From NCBI GenBank assembly GCA_907163375.1, contig CAJQUW010012670.1:106001-170000 (forward strand): 64,000 nt of DNA, written 5' to 3'. The notes below the pieces were generated by a model, which ran no database searches, was not told the DNA's origin, and saw only the letters and a list, made by a program, of their open reading frames with translations. Position numbers and translations under genes: made by a program. Source of the stretch: Prostheceraeus crozeri (taxonomy: Eukaryota > Platyhelminthes > Polycladida > Euryleptidae). Shown piece after piece: positions 19,542-28,256 of this stretch. Numbering within the stretch: the first letter of the stretch is position 1; every line of letters starts with the position of its first letter.

Positions 19542-22500
19542 TTATGTCAATACATCTCCTGAATGTGGTAGCGTGAGTTTTATTCTTTTGGGTGGAGGTA
19601 TGTTTGTGTCAGGATTTCCATGTGGAAGAGATGTGTTATGTCCTATCCAACACCTCTTATCCTCCCATGCTGAAAGTGCTCGTTTCTTGAACGTGTACGT
19701 TTTCACAGTATGAACTTGAGATTTTAAGATTGTCATATTGACAAACGTTATAGTTTTATTTTTATAGGCCTTCTTATAGGACCGATGTTTCATTTTGTGA
19801 ACAATGGATTTTGATATACCTTTAGCACGCTTAATACTATCTGCACATTCTTTTAATTTCATGGAATACATTTTAGGACGGAGGAGAATCATTTCATCTA
19901 TTTCCTTTCGTGCTGTTTCATCCTTAAAACAACCAAGTTTGGCTTTATTCTGTATGGAATAGAGTGGATGAGTGGGATTGTAGTTAGATGTGTCGAAATA
20001 TTTTTCTAATGACTTGCCTACTTCATTAAAATTTAAATCTTTTTGAGTGGTAATTCCTAAAAAGAAACTATCTGTATCACCACCCAGCAAGCGAACCTCT
20101 TTTACGAGAGGGCATGGTTTTAATATTTTGTAGAAGAGTTGATACATTTCAAGCTTGGAATAATCTAAAACGGCTTGCCCAATATAGATGGGTTTGCACA
20201 ACTCAACTTCTGATTTTATCATTTTAACACCTACAAGATCCTCATCGATGATGTCTCTATCAATGAAAAGAGGTGATGAGGTCAATTTGTGATATTTTTG
20301 TTCATCAACGACTAGTTTGTATTTCATACGTTTTCTAACATCCTCCATGGTCTTTCCGAAAAGACTGTTATTCTTATATTTATAAAAATCCTTTTCAAAA
20401 TTATTTTGGGCGAGTGCACGTTTTTGACTGTTACTATCTATGTAGGGTTTGAGGAAGGCTTTCTGTCTAAATTTGATAATGCGGTGAACTGACTTTAGAA
20501 GCATGCCCATTTCTAAATAGAATTTTAATATGCAGAAGTGTACGAGATAATTTTTCTTATCATATTGGGTGAGTAAAAGTTTGCGTTTGCGGCATGGTTT
20601 GTACCTTGGCTGTCCACACTCTGTTAAGTTATTATAAAATTGTGACATGAATGGTGAAAACATATCTTCAGTCACTTCACCAGATTCAGGTGCGAGTGGG
20701 AAATCAGCAGTTTTATTTTTAATGCTATTTGGATAAATCAAATCCACTTCAAAATAATATCCCCAATCGCCTTCATCTGGAATCTTCCGTATGTTTGAAG
20801 GGTTGGGGTAATACTCAAGCTCATCTTGATTTAACCAACTAAACTCGGAATGAGGTAGTGGTTTAGACAGTGAACTGCCATATAAATTATTTTGGTCATA
20901 GTACTTTAGGTGGATATGATCATCACCTACTGTTTCAGATTTTATATGATGTTTATTTACAAATGTGAGACCACCGCGTATTCCGCGCTCAAATATATTA
21001 TACATCTCCGGGTCTTGTAAGAGATGAATGGTCTCACCAGTCATTTTAAAGGCTGATTTAAAGGACATGGCTGGTAGACTGACAAAGTGGACAGGATCTA
21101 ATTTGTCTTCTTCTAATGCCACTCGTCGAAATTCCTGAAAGACATCAGCCAGCAAAATGACATCTAATTCTAAGTAAGCGATCATATAATCGCCAAACGT
21201 TTTACAATCAAATTTTAACCATGCCTCTTGAGCATGTTCATAGTCTTCTACTGGACAATCTTGACCCGTCAAATCGTTTTGGAATTTGTCAATGGAATGA
21301 AGGGTTGTTTCATTTAGTTTAGACATTGAGCTAAAATACGCATAAGCAAAGACTCCTTTGCGAGTGATTATTTCATCCGTTAAGTTTGGATAGTGTTTCT
21401 TCAAAGTTTGACTATGGGGAAGAAACTTGAAATTACGAACGAGAGAAGCTAGTGACGCTGACATGAATTGGAATGAATCTAAAAATTTTATTTCGAAGAA
21501 GACTGTCTTATTTTCTTTAGTTTTATCTACTGCCACTTTTGCTGTCATTGCCATGAATTTTTCTCTCGTTTGCGCTATTACAATAAACTGCCACGATTTC
21601 ATCTGGCTCAACCCTCCTTTTATGAGCATATGACTATCATAGCCCTTAAAGTTATGAAAAATGACGGGTAGTACACGACGTCTCAACCTAAGTGAAAAGT
21701 TAAATTTGGAGCAGAGTGCGTTTCTAAATTTACCAGTGATGTGATCATGATCACGCACTTTCTTAATTTAATCGTCATCAAACGTTTTATGACATTTAGG
21801 ACAGGATGTGCAACTTTCAAATTTTTGTTTGTCTTCATCTGACATATGTAGTGACTTACGCTGCAATTGGGAATCATATGATTGTTGAAATTTAGCAGCT
21901 TTATCGAGAAATTCTAGAAATTTTAAAATGCAATCTTCACCTTGCCAAGTATGCATTTTGTTTTGTCTATTCCTAAAGTGGTCATGCCATACTTCATAGC
22001 AGGATATGGCTGCTGGCTTGTGGATGATATCATCAATGTAGCATTCTATGTCTGCGTAAATGACACGCAGGGGACTTAATTCGTCACCATTATCCCTATG
22101 TGAAAATATTTATCTTCGGGCATGCGTTCCATTTGTAATTTACCTCGCTTGCACCATTCATAGTGAGTTTCAAATTTATCTTTACTCCAAAAGGAGCGGA
22201 TGCAGCGGTCGCATACAAAATGTTCACCTCTTTTAGACTGCCCCAAGTGAGTGTACAGGCGAGAGATTTTGGGAATACCACAGTAGTGCCATTCCTCGCT
22301 ATCATCTTGTTTTACTAATAAGAGGTTGACTACACGTTCATAACAAGTTGAACGTGAATTATAGCGGGCACCCTTCAACCCCTTCTCCCACACGTGAACT
22401 ACAATTTTAATCTGATTGTTTTTCGAACGTTTCTAAATCTTTGATTTTCATGTTGTTACTATCACAACCTTCAAAGTCTAGTTCATCCTCCCACTGTCTA

Positions 22501-23517
22501 TAGCTATAGGTATGATTTCGATTCGCGTTGATATCATTATAGTGAAGGATGGATAGGACTGCGTATTTGAAACACTGTGATTTACAATCGACATTGATGA
22601 CAGCTTTCTTATTATACAACGTTTTTAGTAGTTTGAATGTGCCTCGAGCTGCATGACTTTGTAATAGGGAAATTTTGAATATGGCTGAGTCCACACCATC
22701 AAAAATGAGAGCGCTGTCGCGTTGATTGAATTTATCTACATTTGATTTTAAACATTGAATGTGAAAATTTAGCCAAGACTCGCAGTCTACAACTTCAGTT
22801 GCGGAAGAGGAAGGAACATGAAACTATTCTCTCCGTCACTTGACCCGTTTGAAAATCTATCTTAATATATTTTAGTTTGAGGTAGATGAGCGCCTTCATT
22901 CTAAAATTGTCTAAATTAATGAAGAGCGCTTCGATAATGTTAGAATTTTGAAGGAGCCACTCAGGAAAATCTACTATTTGAGTATTGGACTCCATGCAGT
23001 AGTCGCGTACTAAATTATTGTGTGAAACATTAATGAGGGAGATGGTAGAGGTACCGTTGGTGTAGTGATCATTTGCATGCGTGTGTTGAAGTCTGTGCGA
23101 GGATCGCTGAAAGTGACTATCAAAAGAAAGAGGGCACAAATCGCAAGGAAAGGAGATGTCATCGTCAGAATCACCTTCACCTCCGGAGATTGACGCCGCT
23201 TTGCGTTGACACACACGTTGTCTGATGTGTCGAAGGAGACTGTGCTTCCTTGTAAACATATGTCCGCAGTCGGCACATTCCCACTCGTTGCCTTGTCGCG
23301 AGAGTCCTGAGCTGGAACTCACATCACCTGAAAGAGAAATCATTCTATCATCTCTGTTCAAGTCTCAGTGTATTGTTACAACCTACTTTGACTCAACAAC
23401 TCTAAACTTTCCTCGAGAAGGGAGGGCGTTGGTGATGAAGTTGATGCCTGAAATTGAGGAAGATGCTATTAGCCACACGTTTGAGGGAGATGAGTGAAGA
23501 AATTTTCAACTTACCAT
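19542..23517 (-). pseudogene. polB: Protein-primed DNA polymerase B of the Polinton, broken
   Basis: Replicative polymerase of the element. The C-terminal two-thirds shows exonuclease motifs (HNFKGYDSHML; YLELDVILLADVF) and polymerase motifs A (YDQNNLYGSSL), B (KNNSLFGKTMED) and C (GGDTDSFF), the set of the protein-primed PolB family (DNA_pol_B_2). The N-terminal third has two C2H2-type zinc fingers (WECADCGHMF...H; CDLCPLSF...H) and a segment FVCDRCIRSF typical of Polinton polymerases. The 5' end appears spliced: a start codon at 23515-23517 directly followed by GTAAGT, acceptor CAG at 23448-23450. Several interruptions make this copy a fossil. Confidence 0.92.
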
Positions 23518-23622
23518 TTCAACGAAATCGAGTTTAAGGTTGATACTTCAACAAGATAGAGACTTCACTCAAATTTGGAATTCACGAGAGAGCAGTTCAC
23601 TTGTACGCCTGAGAACACTTCA

Positions 23623-23630
23623 CTTATATG
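23623..23630 (-). promoter_or_regulatory. TATA-like box for the polymerase gene
   Basis: Minus-strand CATATAAG, about 105 bp upstream of the start codon at 23517. Confidence 0.5.
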
Positions 23631-23668
23631 TCACAAAGACAGAGTGAAATGACACGAATGTCACTTTA

Positions 23669-23677
23669 CATATATAT
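23669..23677 (+). promoter_or_regulatory. TATA-like box between the polymerase and the 23774 gene
   Basis: CATATATAT lies in the 257-bp gap between two divergently transcribed genes and is nearly symmetrical, so it could serve either. Confidence 0.4.
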
Positions 23678-23773
23678 TTTCGTATTTCTCATTCATTGGC
23701 TGTTCATTCTGATTGGTTGCTTGTTGATACTTAAGAATTAGAAAACATTTCAAAGTTATTATTCACAGTCAAC

Positions 23774-24220
23774 ATGACAAGCCCTCCAACAACACCAAAC
23801 ACAAAATTCTCTTCTCGATCCTCAACACCAAAGGCGCTCGTTGCACCAAACGCCCCAACGAAGGGGAAGGTAGAGAAGGTGTACCGACTGGACAATATCA
23901 GAAAGTTGTCATTACCAGCGGACAACGAAGAGAGTGTATGTGAGAAGGAGTGTCCCGACTTAACAGGCGTGAGGTGGAAGTATCTCCAGTACGATAGTGA
24001 CGATGTGATGGAGATCACCAGCACGAAATTCCTCCACCAATTATGGGAGTGGTACACCCCTAACTCCCAGCCACGAACTATGGCGGAGTGGGAGTATATT
24101 GACAAAGTGAGGCTCGCAGTGGAAGAACGATTAAAGCAACTGAACTGTTTTTGTTATCTATGTGAAGCCAGACTCTGGGACGATATTGACGATGAAGACC
24201 TTTTGAAATACATGCCATAA
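23774..24220 (+). CDS. Polinton right-arm protein of unknown function
   Basis: 148 residues. The N-terminal 40 are Ser/Thr/Pro-rich and probably disordered. The rest is acidic with several Trp and Tyr (GVRWKYLQYDSDDVMEI; LWEWYTPNSQPRTMAEWEY) and a C-terminal CFCYLCEARLWDDIDDEDLL. No domain recognised. It is divergent from the polymerase and ends in ATAATAAA, a poly(A) signal, right at the stop. Confidence 0.5.
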   Translation: MTSPPTTPNTKFSSRSSTPKALVAPNAPTKGKVEKVYRLDNIRKLSLPADNEESVCEKECPDLTGVRWKYLQYDSDDVMEITSTKFLHQLWEWYTPNSQPRTMAEWEYIDKVRLAVEERLKQLNCFCYLCEARLWDDIDDEDLLKYMP

Positions 24221-24277
24221 TAAATTTTTATTTCGTATTATCTTTGCTTTCATACTGACATACTTGAACGGGGCTTC

Positions 24278-24689
24278 AGTGGATGATTTAACCATGTATA
24301 CATTTTCATTTGGAAATAGTAGCACGCTTAGTCTAACTTGTAAATCTTAAAACATTTCATATGGGCGATGATGATAGAAGAAATAGTGTCAAATATAATT
24401 AAGATAGCTTACACTTCTGATACAGGGATAGCAATCGACTGCGATCCATGTGTAAAGAGCTTGTTAGACTACGGATGGGCTTAAGTGGATGATTTAACCA
24501 TGTATACTTTTTTATTTGGAAATAGTAGCACACTTAGTTTAACTTGCAATTCTTATAACATTTCATATGGATGATAATGGTAGATGAAATAGTGTCAAAT
24601 AAAATTAAGATAGCTTACACTTCTGATACAGGGATAGCAATCGACTGCGATCCATGTGTAAAGAGCTTGTTAGACTACGGAAGAGAGAA
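24278..24689. repeat. ~206-bp tandem duplication in the Polinton right arm
   Basis: Units 24278-24483 and 24484-24689 begin AGTGGATGATTTAACCATGTATAC and end near TTGTTAGACTACGGA, with roughly a dozen differences. No gene is convincingly contained in either unit. The internal word GATAGCAATCGACTGC recurs at about 25527. Confidence 0.85.
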
Positions 24690-25020
24690 GTGTGTTATGT
24701 TGCGTGTGGCGCGTGAGTGTCCTCCCATTTCATTCCATTCATCAATTCGTCTCATTGATAGAGACAGGTAGAACTCATGGTTCTCATAACGTATGCAATG
24801 GAAAGTTTTAGGCAACCTTCGACAGTTGGCTAAATGTCGCCCTGACGCGAATGCATACTACGTTGAGACAGAGGCAATCACTTGCAAACATGACGCAGAG
24901 AGGTTAAACAAGATTGACAATTGCCGAATTTCCCTTGCGGTATACATAGCTACGGGTTTCACCGCCGCCCTTTACAGGAACGCCCGTCGAAAGGAAGTAT
25001 TACACCGAACTTCATTTGCA
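24690..25020. other. Right-arm stretch without an assignable gene
   Basis: Plus-strand frames are open here (24571-24771, 24793-25173) but show no recognisable domain, and the second runs through the 143-bp repeat, whose other copies lie downstream of minus-strand genes. Coding status is undecided. Confidence 0.35.
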
Positions 25021-25163
25021 ACGTTCAAGTTGACTGATAGCAGATTCAACTTAATGATAGTATTCGCCAGTCCGAAGACTGCCCAGGGTAAACCGCGTGG
25101 AGGTTCTATCATGTCTTGCCCCATGGTGGCCCTTAAGAGAGCCGATGGTTCGTTCTCGGGAGT
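25021..25163 (-). repeat. 143-bp repeat, copy 1 (after accessory gene A)
   Basis: One of three nearly identical segments, each lying immediately downstream of a minus-strand accessory gene. The minus-strand RNA contains a perfect stem CAGTC-TTCG-GACTG with a UUCG tetraloop and a second stem AAGTTGA...TCAACTT. Confidence 0.9.
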
Positions 25164-25169
25164 AACAAG

Positions 25170-25193
25170 TTGACTATTGGCTTGAATAGTCAA
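25170..25193. terminator. Perfect 9-bp hairpin over the end of accessory gene A
   Basis: TTGACTATT-GGCTTG-AATAGTCAA spans the stop codon of the minus-strand gene 25174-25431. It could be an RNA 3'-end signal; its function is unknown. Confidence 0.45.
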
Positions 25194-25431
25194 TAGGTAT
25201 GACGGTTAGGTTCTCGTATACCCTATACCGTCTAAGCCGTGCTGGTGCATCTGGCACCTTTCGGATACGGGTGGTGTTAGGAGTCCACACCTCATCCTTC
25301 CAAATGATCTTCTTAATCTTCCCCTTCTTCTCATCCTCTTCATCCCACTCGTCGAGGATGATGAAGTTGGGAATGCCGTTGTCTTCATCGATGAAGTCGG
25401 GAATGCTGTTGGCAGGAGACGTTGCTTCCAT
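25174..25431 (-). CDS. Polinton accessory gene A, unknown function
   Basis: 85-residue protein (MEATSPANSIPDFIDEDNG...), acidic in the N-terminal half (EWDEEDEKK), basic in the second half, no cysteine cluster and no recognised domain. It has a TATA box about 45 bp upstream and is followed by a hairpin and the 143-bp repeat. This TATA-gene-repeat unit is repeated three times in the right arm. Confidence 0.55.
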   Translation of the reverse strand: MEATSPANSIPDFIDEDNGIPNFIILDEWDEEDEKKGKIKKIIWKDEVWTPNTTRIRKVPDAPARLRRYRVYENLTVIPIDYSSQ

Positions 25432-25472
25432 CGTGACTTGAAATTGAATGAGAAGCGCTACAATCTTCTGGC

Positions 25473-25480
25473 TTATATAG
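25473..25480 (-). promoter_or_regulatory. TATA box of accessory gene A
   Basis: Minus-strand CTATATAA about 45 bp upstream of the ATG at 25431. Confidence 0.65.
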
Positions 25481-25545
25481 GGTTTTCAACAATGAATTGC
25501 TCAACAGCGAATCAGAATGCTTCAGGGATAGCAATCGACTGCATA

Positions 25546-25688
25546 ACGTTCAAGTTGACTGATAGCAGATTCAACTTAATGATAGTATTCGCCAGTCCGA
25601 AGACTGCCCAGGGCAAACCGCGAGGAGGTTCTATCAAATCTTGCCCCATGGTGGCCCTTAAGAGAGCCGGTGGTTGGTTCTCGGGAGT
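25546..25688 (-). repeat. 143-bp repeat, copy 2 (after accessory gene B)
   Basis: Same segment as at 25021-25163, with about seven differences concentrated in its distal half. Both the UUCG hairpin and the AAGTTGA stem are preserved. Confidence 0.9.
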
Positions 25689-25695
25689 CGTCATC

Positions 25696-25962
25696 TTACA
25701 CCCTACCAATTCTGCTGAGAGAGTCTTTGACTCTCTCTTTGGTAGCACTGTCGACTTCCACACTAACTGGTACATGGCTAAAAAGTGGAATGTAGCGCCA
25801 TTCCGTTGGATTGACAGCAGTTGCTGTCATCGGATTGCCAATCCGAGCAAGATTATTGTGGACTCTGTCTTGCTCCTCTAGCCTGACAAACTCCTCAAAT
25901 AAATTTCGCGGCCTTAACTGCGGTCCGCGAGGAGAGCTGACTTGACTGTTCGGCGTCTGCAT
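25696..25962 (-). CDS. Polinton accessory gene B, unknown function
   Basis: 88-residue protein (MQTPNSQVSSPRGPQLRPRN...), predicted helical in the centre (EEFVRLEEQDRVHNNLARIG), no recognised domain. A perfect hairpin GAGAGAGTC-TTT-GACTCTCTC (25717-25737) lies within its last codons. It has its own TATA box upstream and the 143-bp repeat 8 bp downstream of its stop. Confidence 0.55.
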   Translation of the reverse strand: MQTPNSQVSSPRGPQLRPRNLFEEFVRLEEQDRVHNNLARIGNPMTATAVNPTEWRYIPLFSHVPVSVEVDSATKERVKDSLSRIGRV

Positions 25963-25993
25963 GATTGAAATGAAATGAAATGAGAGGCAGTGG

Positions 25994-26003
25994 TTTATAT
26001 ACC
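25994..26003 (-). promoter_or_regulatory. TATA box of accessory gene B
   Basis: Minus-strand GTATATAAAC about 35-40 bp upstream of the ATG at 25962. Confidence 0.65.
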
Positions 26004-26019
26004 CCTCTAACGCGACGCA

Positions 26020-26162
26020 ACGTTCAAGTTGACTGATAGCAGATTCAACTTAATGATAGTATTCGCCAGTCCGAAGACTGCCCAGGGCAAACCGCGTGGA
26101 GGTTCTATCATGTCTTGCCCCATGGTGGCCCTTAAGAGAGCCGATGGTTCGTTCTCGGGAGT
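26020..26162 (-). repeat. 143-bp repeat, copy 3 (after accessory gene C)
   Basis: Nearly identical to copy 1 (about one difference by eye). A probable intron (donor GTAAGT near 26253, acceptor TTGCAG near 26196) lies between the end of gene C and this copy. Confidence 0.9.
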
Positions 26163-26258
26163 GTCGTGATGGGGTGGTGAAGGCGGGCAAAGATCTGCAA
26201 TGAAAATGATATGTATTAGAATAGGATATACTATCTTATTTACTTTTCACTTACCAAG

Positions 26259-27429
26259 TTAGCCATCCTTTGGCAGTCTCGCGCGCTTCCGAATCGAGAA
26301 TTTGTACAGATGGCCGCGCATTCTTAGGCTGGCATGGAGACATTTTTTCGTTGGATGGCCATTATAACATATTATTGACTCGTCTAGATTTTGATTCACG
26401 AGTACTTCGCCGTCCAAATGATTATCCCGAATAGGGATGTGAAATTCAAACAAACGATCCTCATTCACACGATTCCACTCATCCCTCATGCGCTCCAACT
26501 TCTCATACGCCTGCCTCTCATCACCCCGCCGAGCCACAGTCCTCTCCAACTCAACATTCCTCGCTCTCAACACACTCATCTCCTTCATCATCTCAAACTT
26601 CGCTTCTGCATCTCTCATTCTTCTCTCCGCAGCACTCGCCCTCTTCTCACACTCATCATTCTTCTCTTCCAACTCTCGCGTCTTATTCTTCAAATCAGTC
26701 ACACTACGCCTCATTCTAATATTCTCATCCGCTACCTCCTTCGACTTCAGTTCCTTCTTTTTCAACTCATCCAACTCCTTCACAACTTCATCCTTCACCT
26801 TCTTCAAACTCTCATACTTATTCACCAACAAATCATGCGCCATCTGCTGCGAAACATGCTTCTTCTCTTCATCCTTCAACCACCTCGCCGACTGCATACG
26901 AATCCCACCACTCTTCACTTTTGGGGAAGATGAGCTCTTCGGGGGGTCGGTGATGACAATGTTTGACACCTCCGACGACGATGAGCTCAACTTCCTCACA
27001 CGCTTCCTCACACGCTCCCTATCTAAATCCACATCATCCTCATCATCAATCTCAAGCACTCTCTTTCGCTCAATCTCAGCCTCCAACGACACAACTGCTC
27101 TCGCCAACTCATCATTCTCAACAACATTCTCAACAACATTCTCAACCTTACCCTCTCGCTCGATCGCCAACATTCGCTCCCTCTCTTTAACAATCAACTG
27201 CGTGAATCGCACGTCATTCACCAAACCTCCACTACAGTCAGCATGCACTCTGTAGAAACGCACCTCATCCTCATCACCCTTCGGCACTCTACACACACGC
27301 AACCCTATTCAGGATAATCATGTGGTCGGTGCCCGCCTTCTTTACATGCGCCTTGGCGTCCGCACTGCGATTAATTCGCCCACATGTGCACATCTTGATA
27401 TGGAATTTGCGGTTCCTGTCATTAGCCAT
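26259..27429 (-). pseudogene. Polinton accessory gene C: coiled-coil protein, apparently disrupted
   Basis: Outermost right-arm gene, starting at the ATG at 27429. The N-terminal part has a Cys pair region (KMCTCGRINRS...). The bulk (about 270 residues) is a long, highly charged coiled coil (KKVKDEVVKELDELKKKEL; ELEEKNDECEKRASAAERR) flanked by a Ser-rich, acidic linker. The C-terminal ~60 residues are a compact basic/His/Cys region (CYNGHPTKKCLHASLRMRG). Such a protein could be a scaffold, tegument-like or cytoskeletal adaptor; function unknown. A 5'-UTR intron (27448-28027) and a TATA box precede it. The reading frame looks disrupted. Confidence 0.55.
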
Positions 27430-27447
27430 GCCTGATTTTATCGTTAA

Positions 27448-28027
27448 CTGTAAGATAATGAAATTTGTATAAGTTTGGAATCATGTAGTACAGTCATATT
27501 CCTAAAGCATAACACTTAGTGAGGAATGATAGATTTGAGTGTAGTGAGTGGCACTCGATCCCGTCGACAGCCCGAAGGCCTTGTACTGATCACTAGGGAA
27601 GTGAGAGATCTTCCCCGATACCCGCTCTTTACAGCTGAAGACATCATTGTCACTGCCCCGAAGTGGTAACAGGAACGATGAGTCAAAGGTAGTGACTGGT
27701 CAAAGGTAGTGATCAGTAGCTGGGATCTAACCCCTCAAAGCTGCCTTAGACTTAGTTAAATTTCAAATCTGATAGCAGATTTGAACTCAGCATACTTGAA
27801 AACCTTAGTCTACATGTTAAAACTTTGAAAAAACTGAAAATTAAGAATTTTAAAAAAAATCCGCATTTTACTACTCATACTACTTTTAAAAAATTTTATC
27901 AGTAGTAAAGACACTATCAAACTCTATCACACAAACTTTGAAGTAAGAAGATAGCTTACCTACTTCAAAAGATAGAGTCCTTTGAAACACCCGATATCGG
28001 AAGCTCAGAGCGACGACCGTCGCTTAC
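27448..28027 (-). other. Likely 5'-UTR intron of accessory gene C
   Basis: A GTAAGC donor (28027) and a CTTACAG acceptor (27448) bracket a gene-free stretch between the TATA box and the ATG at 27429. It contains the direct repeat GTCAAAGGTAGTGA twice (about 27684-27712) and a palindrome AAATCTGATAGCAGATTT (about 27770), whose core CTGATAGCAGAT is shared with the 143-bp repeats. Confidence 0.5.
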
Positions 28028-28069
28028 CTCGTCTTTCGATGAAGTGATGAGACTTACGTTGTCGGGGGT

Positions 28070-28077
28070 TTATATAT
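28070..28077 (-). promoter_or_regulatory. TATA box of accessory gene C
   Basis: Minus-strand CATATATAAACC just inside the right inverted end, about 45 bp upstream of the proposed 5'-UTR splice donor. It mirrors the TATA box at 5663 on the left arm. Confidence 0.65.
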
Positions 28078-28256
28078 GCTCGGAAGAAAACTTAAAATGT
28101 CTCTATCTCCGAAAGTATTCATCGTAGCGACATGCGGTTTATTGCAAACGATTCGTCTCATCATTCTCTATCATATGACACCTGAACCATTCTCATATGA
28201 CCACGGGAAGATGGTCCGTCAGCACATGTCCATGTAACATGCCACAAGTGAAAAAA

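Noticed and set aside
24793-25173. Plus-strand 126-codon frame running through the 143-bp repeat
   Set aside because: The repeat follows minus-strand genes at all three sites and nothing in the frame is recognisable; left undecided rather than called.
26391-27255. Long plus-strand frames opposite accessory gene C
   Set aside because: Shadow frames of the coiled-coil gene; Ser/Leu/Phe/His-rich translations are complements of Glu/Lys/Arg codons.
27541-27745. Possible snRNA or snoRNA in the gene C 5'-UTR intron (paired GTCAAAGGTAGTGA words)
   Set aside because: No C/D or H/ACA box set at correct spacing could be placed.
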